A stretch of DNA of 64,000 nucleotides from Nostoc sp. CENA543. GTDB lineage: Bacteria > Cyanobacteriota > Cyanobacteriia > Cyanobacteriales > Nostocaceae. A program made the position numbers and the translations under genes. Below, piece by piece: positions 61,970 to 64,000 of this stretch. The stretch covers positions 3,954,501-4,018,500 of the forward strand of contig NZ_CP023278.1 in assembly GCF_002896875.1 (NCBI RefSeq), given 5' to 3'. The first letter of the stretch is position 1; the number at the start of each line of letters is the position of its first letter. Under the pieces are notes generated by a model. That model was not told the origin of the DNA, searched no databases, and was given only the letters and a program-made list of their open reading frames with translations.

Positions 61970-63892
61970 ATGATAGGCAAGCTACTAGACCATCGTTACC
62001 AAGTCGTTCGCGTCTTAGCTGTGGGAGGCTTTGGTCAAACCTACATAGCCCAAGATACCCGCAGGCCTGGAAATCCCATATGCGTTGTGAAGCACCTCAA
62101 ACCCACTAGTTCTGACCCCAAAATTTTTGAGACAGCCAAGCGTCTGTTTAACAGTGAAGCAGAAACTTTAGAAAGGCTGGGTCATCATGACCAAATTCCT
62201 CGGTTATTGGCTTATTTTGATGAAAATCAAGAATTCTATTTAGTCCAAGAATATATTGAAGGTCATACCCTCACGGAAGAACTCATCCCTGGTAAGCGTT
62301 GGAGTGAAAGCCAGGCGATGCAATTTTTGCAGGATGCGTTGAGTATTCTGGAGTTTGTTCACCAGCAAGGGGTGATTCACCGCGATATTAAACCTGATAA
62401 TATTATTCGCCGTACCTCAGATCATAAGTTGGTTTTAGTAGACTTTGGTGCAGTTAAGCAATTACGCACATCAATGGTGACAGTTGGGGGACAACCCACT
62501 GCGACAGTCGCTATTGGTACTCCTGGTTATATGCCCACAGAACAGGGACAAGGTAAACCCCGACCGAATAGTGATATTTATTCTCTCGGTATTATCGCCA
62601 TTCAAGCTTTAACAGGACTACCAGCCGCCGAACTGCAAGAAGACCCCAACACAGGGGAAATCATCTGGCTGCATTTAGTCAAAGTCAACTCTCGTCTGGC
62701 CCAAGTGTTAACTAAGATGGTGCGTTATCACTTCAAAGACCGTTATCAAACCGCTACAGAAGCCTTGCAAGCTTGTAAAGATGCTGCTAACCCTTTGCCT
62801 GTGGCTGTATCAGCTAAGGCGGAAAAATCTATTAATAGTTCTCACTACCAACCTACTACACTACCATCTCAGATAACTCGACAAAAAACTGTAGCGGTTG
62901 CGCCAGCTAACCCAATTAAACCTCAACCATTGCCTCCTAAATCCCCCAAATCTGACCCTTGGCCATTATTAATTGGCTTGTTTTTAGCCGGTGGTGCGGC
63001 GGCTGTGGTGGCTAATGTCTATCCCAACGTGAAAAACTTTGCCTCTAATTTCTTAGGGAATGATGCGACAACTGCCAATAAATGTCTAGCGGTGGTAGCG
63101 GGTAATTCTAATATCCGTTCTGAACCGAGTTCGATTAATTCCGATAATGTCTTACAAACAATTGGCGAAAATAGCAAGTTTGAGGTGACTGGTAGACGCA
63201 CTAAGCGGGGTTGGGTGGAAATTAAATTTAATTCCCGGCGTTTGGCTTGGGCGCACTCAGATGTGATTATCAATAATCAGGAATGGACTACTTGTCTGCG
63301 TAATAAAGGTATTGCCATTCAGACATTCACTGATAATCAATTTATTGCTAGTAAACCAGTACCTCAACCCAAAGAAAAATCTCCAGAGATAATTACCCCA
63401 TCACTCCAACCAATAGTTTCCGCCACTCCTACCCCTGCCAAGTCTCAAGAAGATCCTGCCAAAATTATCGCCAAAGCTAGACAAAAGTATGATTCAGGTG
63501 ATTTACTAGGTGCGATCGCTATACTTAGATCCGTTCCTGATAGTGCCTCTGCTGGCATTAAAGAAACAACCGCCATGATTCAACAATGGCAACAAGATTG
63601 GGAAAAAGCGGATGCACTCTTTAAAGATATCAATCAAGCTTTAGATGATGGTCAGTGGAATAAGGTTTTAGACTATCAAAAGCATCCTGAAAAATTACCC
63701 AACATTAAATACTGGCGAGATAAATTAGAACCAGCATTTAAACAAGCTGCCGAAAACCTGGAGAAACAAGTTACTTCCCACACCAAAAATCAAGACAGCG
63801 AAAATCACTCCCAGCCAGAAACCTCCGAGAGTGAACAATCGACAGATTCAGATATTATCAGTCCCGAAAGATTGCCGCAAAATGGATATTGA
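61970..63892 (+). CDS. Membrane Ser/Thr protein kinase with extracytoplasmic SH3-like domain
   Basis: About 640 residues from ATG 61970, which has GGGGAGGG five bases upstream; an in-frame GTG eight codons earlier lacks one. The kinase domain (about 10-270) has VLAVGGFGQTY, CVVKHLKP, VIHRDIKPDNII, LVDFGAVKQ and GTPGYMPTEQ. A Pro/Lys linker and one helix (LLIGLFLAGGAAAVVANVY) follow. The outer part holds an SH3-like domain (SNIRSEPSSINSDNVLQTIG to LAWAHSDVI), then a helical, polar C-terminus (about 470-640). The SH3-like domain may bind peptidoglycan peptides. It is the third kinase of this type in the window; the P-loop Ala-Val-Gly-Gly differs from the other two. Confidence 0.93.
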   Translation: MIGKLLDHRYQVVRVLAVGGFGQTYIAQDTRRPGNPICVVKHLKPTSSDPKIFETAKRLFNSEAETLERLGHHDQIPRLLAYFDENQEFYLVQEYIEGHTLTEELIPGKRWSESQAMQFLQDALSILEFVHQQGVIHRDIKPDNIIRRTSDHKLVLVDFGAVKQLRTSMVTVGGQPTATVAIGTPGYMPTEQGQGKPRPNSDIYSLGIIAIQALTGLPAAELQEDPNTGEIIWLHLVKVNSRLAQVLTKMVRYHFKDRYQTATEALQACKDAANPLPVAVSAKAEKSINSSHYQPTTLPSQITRQKTVAVAPANPIKPQPLPPKSPKSDPWPLLIGLFLAGGAAAVVANVYPNVKNFASNFLGNDATTANKCLAVVAGNSNIRSEPSSINSDNVLQTIGENSKFEVTGRRTKRGWVEIKFNSRRLAWAHSDVIINNQEWTTCLRNKGIAIQTFTDNQFIASKPVPQPKEKSPEIITPSLQPIVSATPTPAKSQEDPAKIIAKARQKYDSGDLLGAIAILRSVPDSASAGIKETTAMIQQWQQDWEKADALFKDINQALDDGQWNKVLDYQKHPEKLPNIKYWRDKLEPAFKQAAENLEKQVTSHTKNQDSENHSQPETSESEQSTDSDIISPERLPQNGY

Positions 63893-63958
63893 ACCAATTC
63901 GCAATTCGCAATTCGCAATTCGCAATTCGCAATGGACTAATGTCCCGCTACGCTAACA
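63893..63958 (+). repeat. STRR array (AATTCGC) and palindromic repeat after the kinase gene
   Basis: Five to six AATTCGC units (63897-63932) are followed by CCCGCTACGCTAACAC, also found inside the element at 6062-6179. Confidence 0.85.
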
Positions 63959-64000
63959 CAATTAAGTGTTGTGACTGGGACTTAAATCTCTAAATTTTAG

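Overview
The window is chromosomal DNA of a filamentous, heterocyst-forming cyanobacterium of the Nostoc/Anabaena (Trichormus) group. The evidence is the frequent octamer GCGATCGC (HIP1), many heptameric tandem repeats (STRR type: TAGTCAA/TAGTCAT, GGGGACT/GGGGATT), small palindromic dispersed repeats, and cyanobacterial gene families (DUF1822, DUF2811, CPP1-like J protein, PATAN response regulator, zinc-ribbon Ser/Thr kinases with pentapeptide repeats). I see no rRNA, tRNA, CRISPR array, complete insertion sequence or prophage.

Layout. 0-5 kb: a minus-strand operon with a sigma-70-like factor, a DUF1822 protein, a membrane protein that fuses a CHAT (caspase-like) domain to a periplasmic class I amino-acid-binding-protein domain, and the start of a CPxCG protein cut by the window edge. 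5-16 kb: a Pro/Thr-rich membrane-anchored protein, a secreted EndoU-type nuclease, ilvC, an aldo/keto reductase, a DUF4349 lipoprotein, a NarL-type regulator, era, an aspartoacylase-like enzyme, a DOMON-like protein and a sugar-kinase-like phosphotransferase. 16-20 kb: a three-gene NrtB/NrtD/NrtA-family ABC importer and a PIN-domain toxin-antitoxin pair. 20-37 kb: an alpha/beta hydrolase, two c-di-GMP proteins (membrane GGDEF; REC-GGDEF-EAL) and a five-gene phototaxis-type chemosensory operon (PATAN-REC, REC, CheW, five-GAF MCP, hybrid CheA). 37-51 kb: CPP1-like protein, OmpR-family regulator, MFS transporter, hisIE, ChaB-like protein, hemL, an SmtA-type metallothionein, a pentapeptide-repeat kinase, an FHA protein, recA, a dihydrouridine synthase and a small ribbon-helix-helix protein. 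51-64 kb: a kinase with MORN repeats beside a secreted copy of its own MORN domain, L,D-transpeptidase, macrodomain protein, mutL, ygfZ, hicBA, and a third kinase with an SH3-like domain.

Common theme: the region is rich in signalling. Three Ser/Thr kinases share one catalytic type but carry different C-terminal modules; the chemosensory operon carries four GAF domains with the Cys-His of bilin-binding cyanobacteriochromes; c-di-GMP enzymes lie next to it. The most unusual single item is the sigma factor / DUF1822 / CHAT-TM-binding-protein operon, which looks like a membrane-spanning ligand sensor tied to a caspase-like domain and a dedicated transcription factor. A second striking pattern is heptamer arrays that supply stop codons to five genes and a start codon to one, and that sit inside mutL, where loss or gain of one unit would shift the frame.
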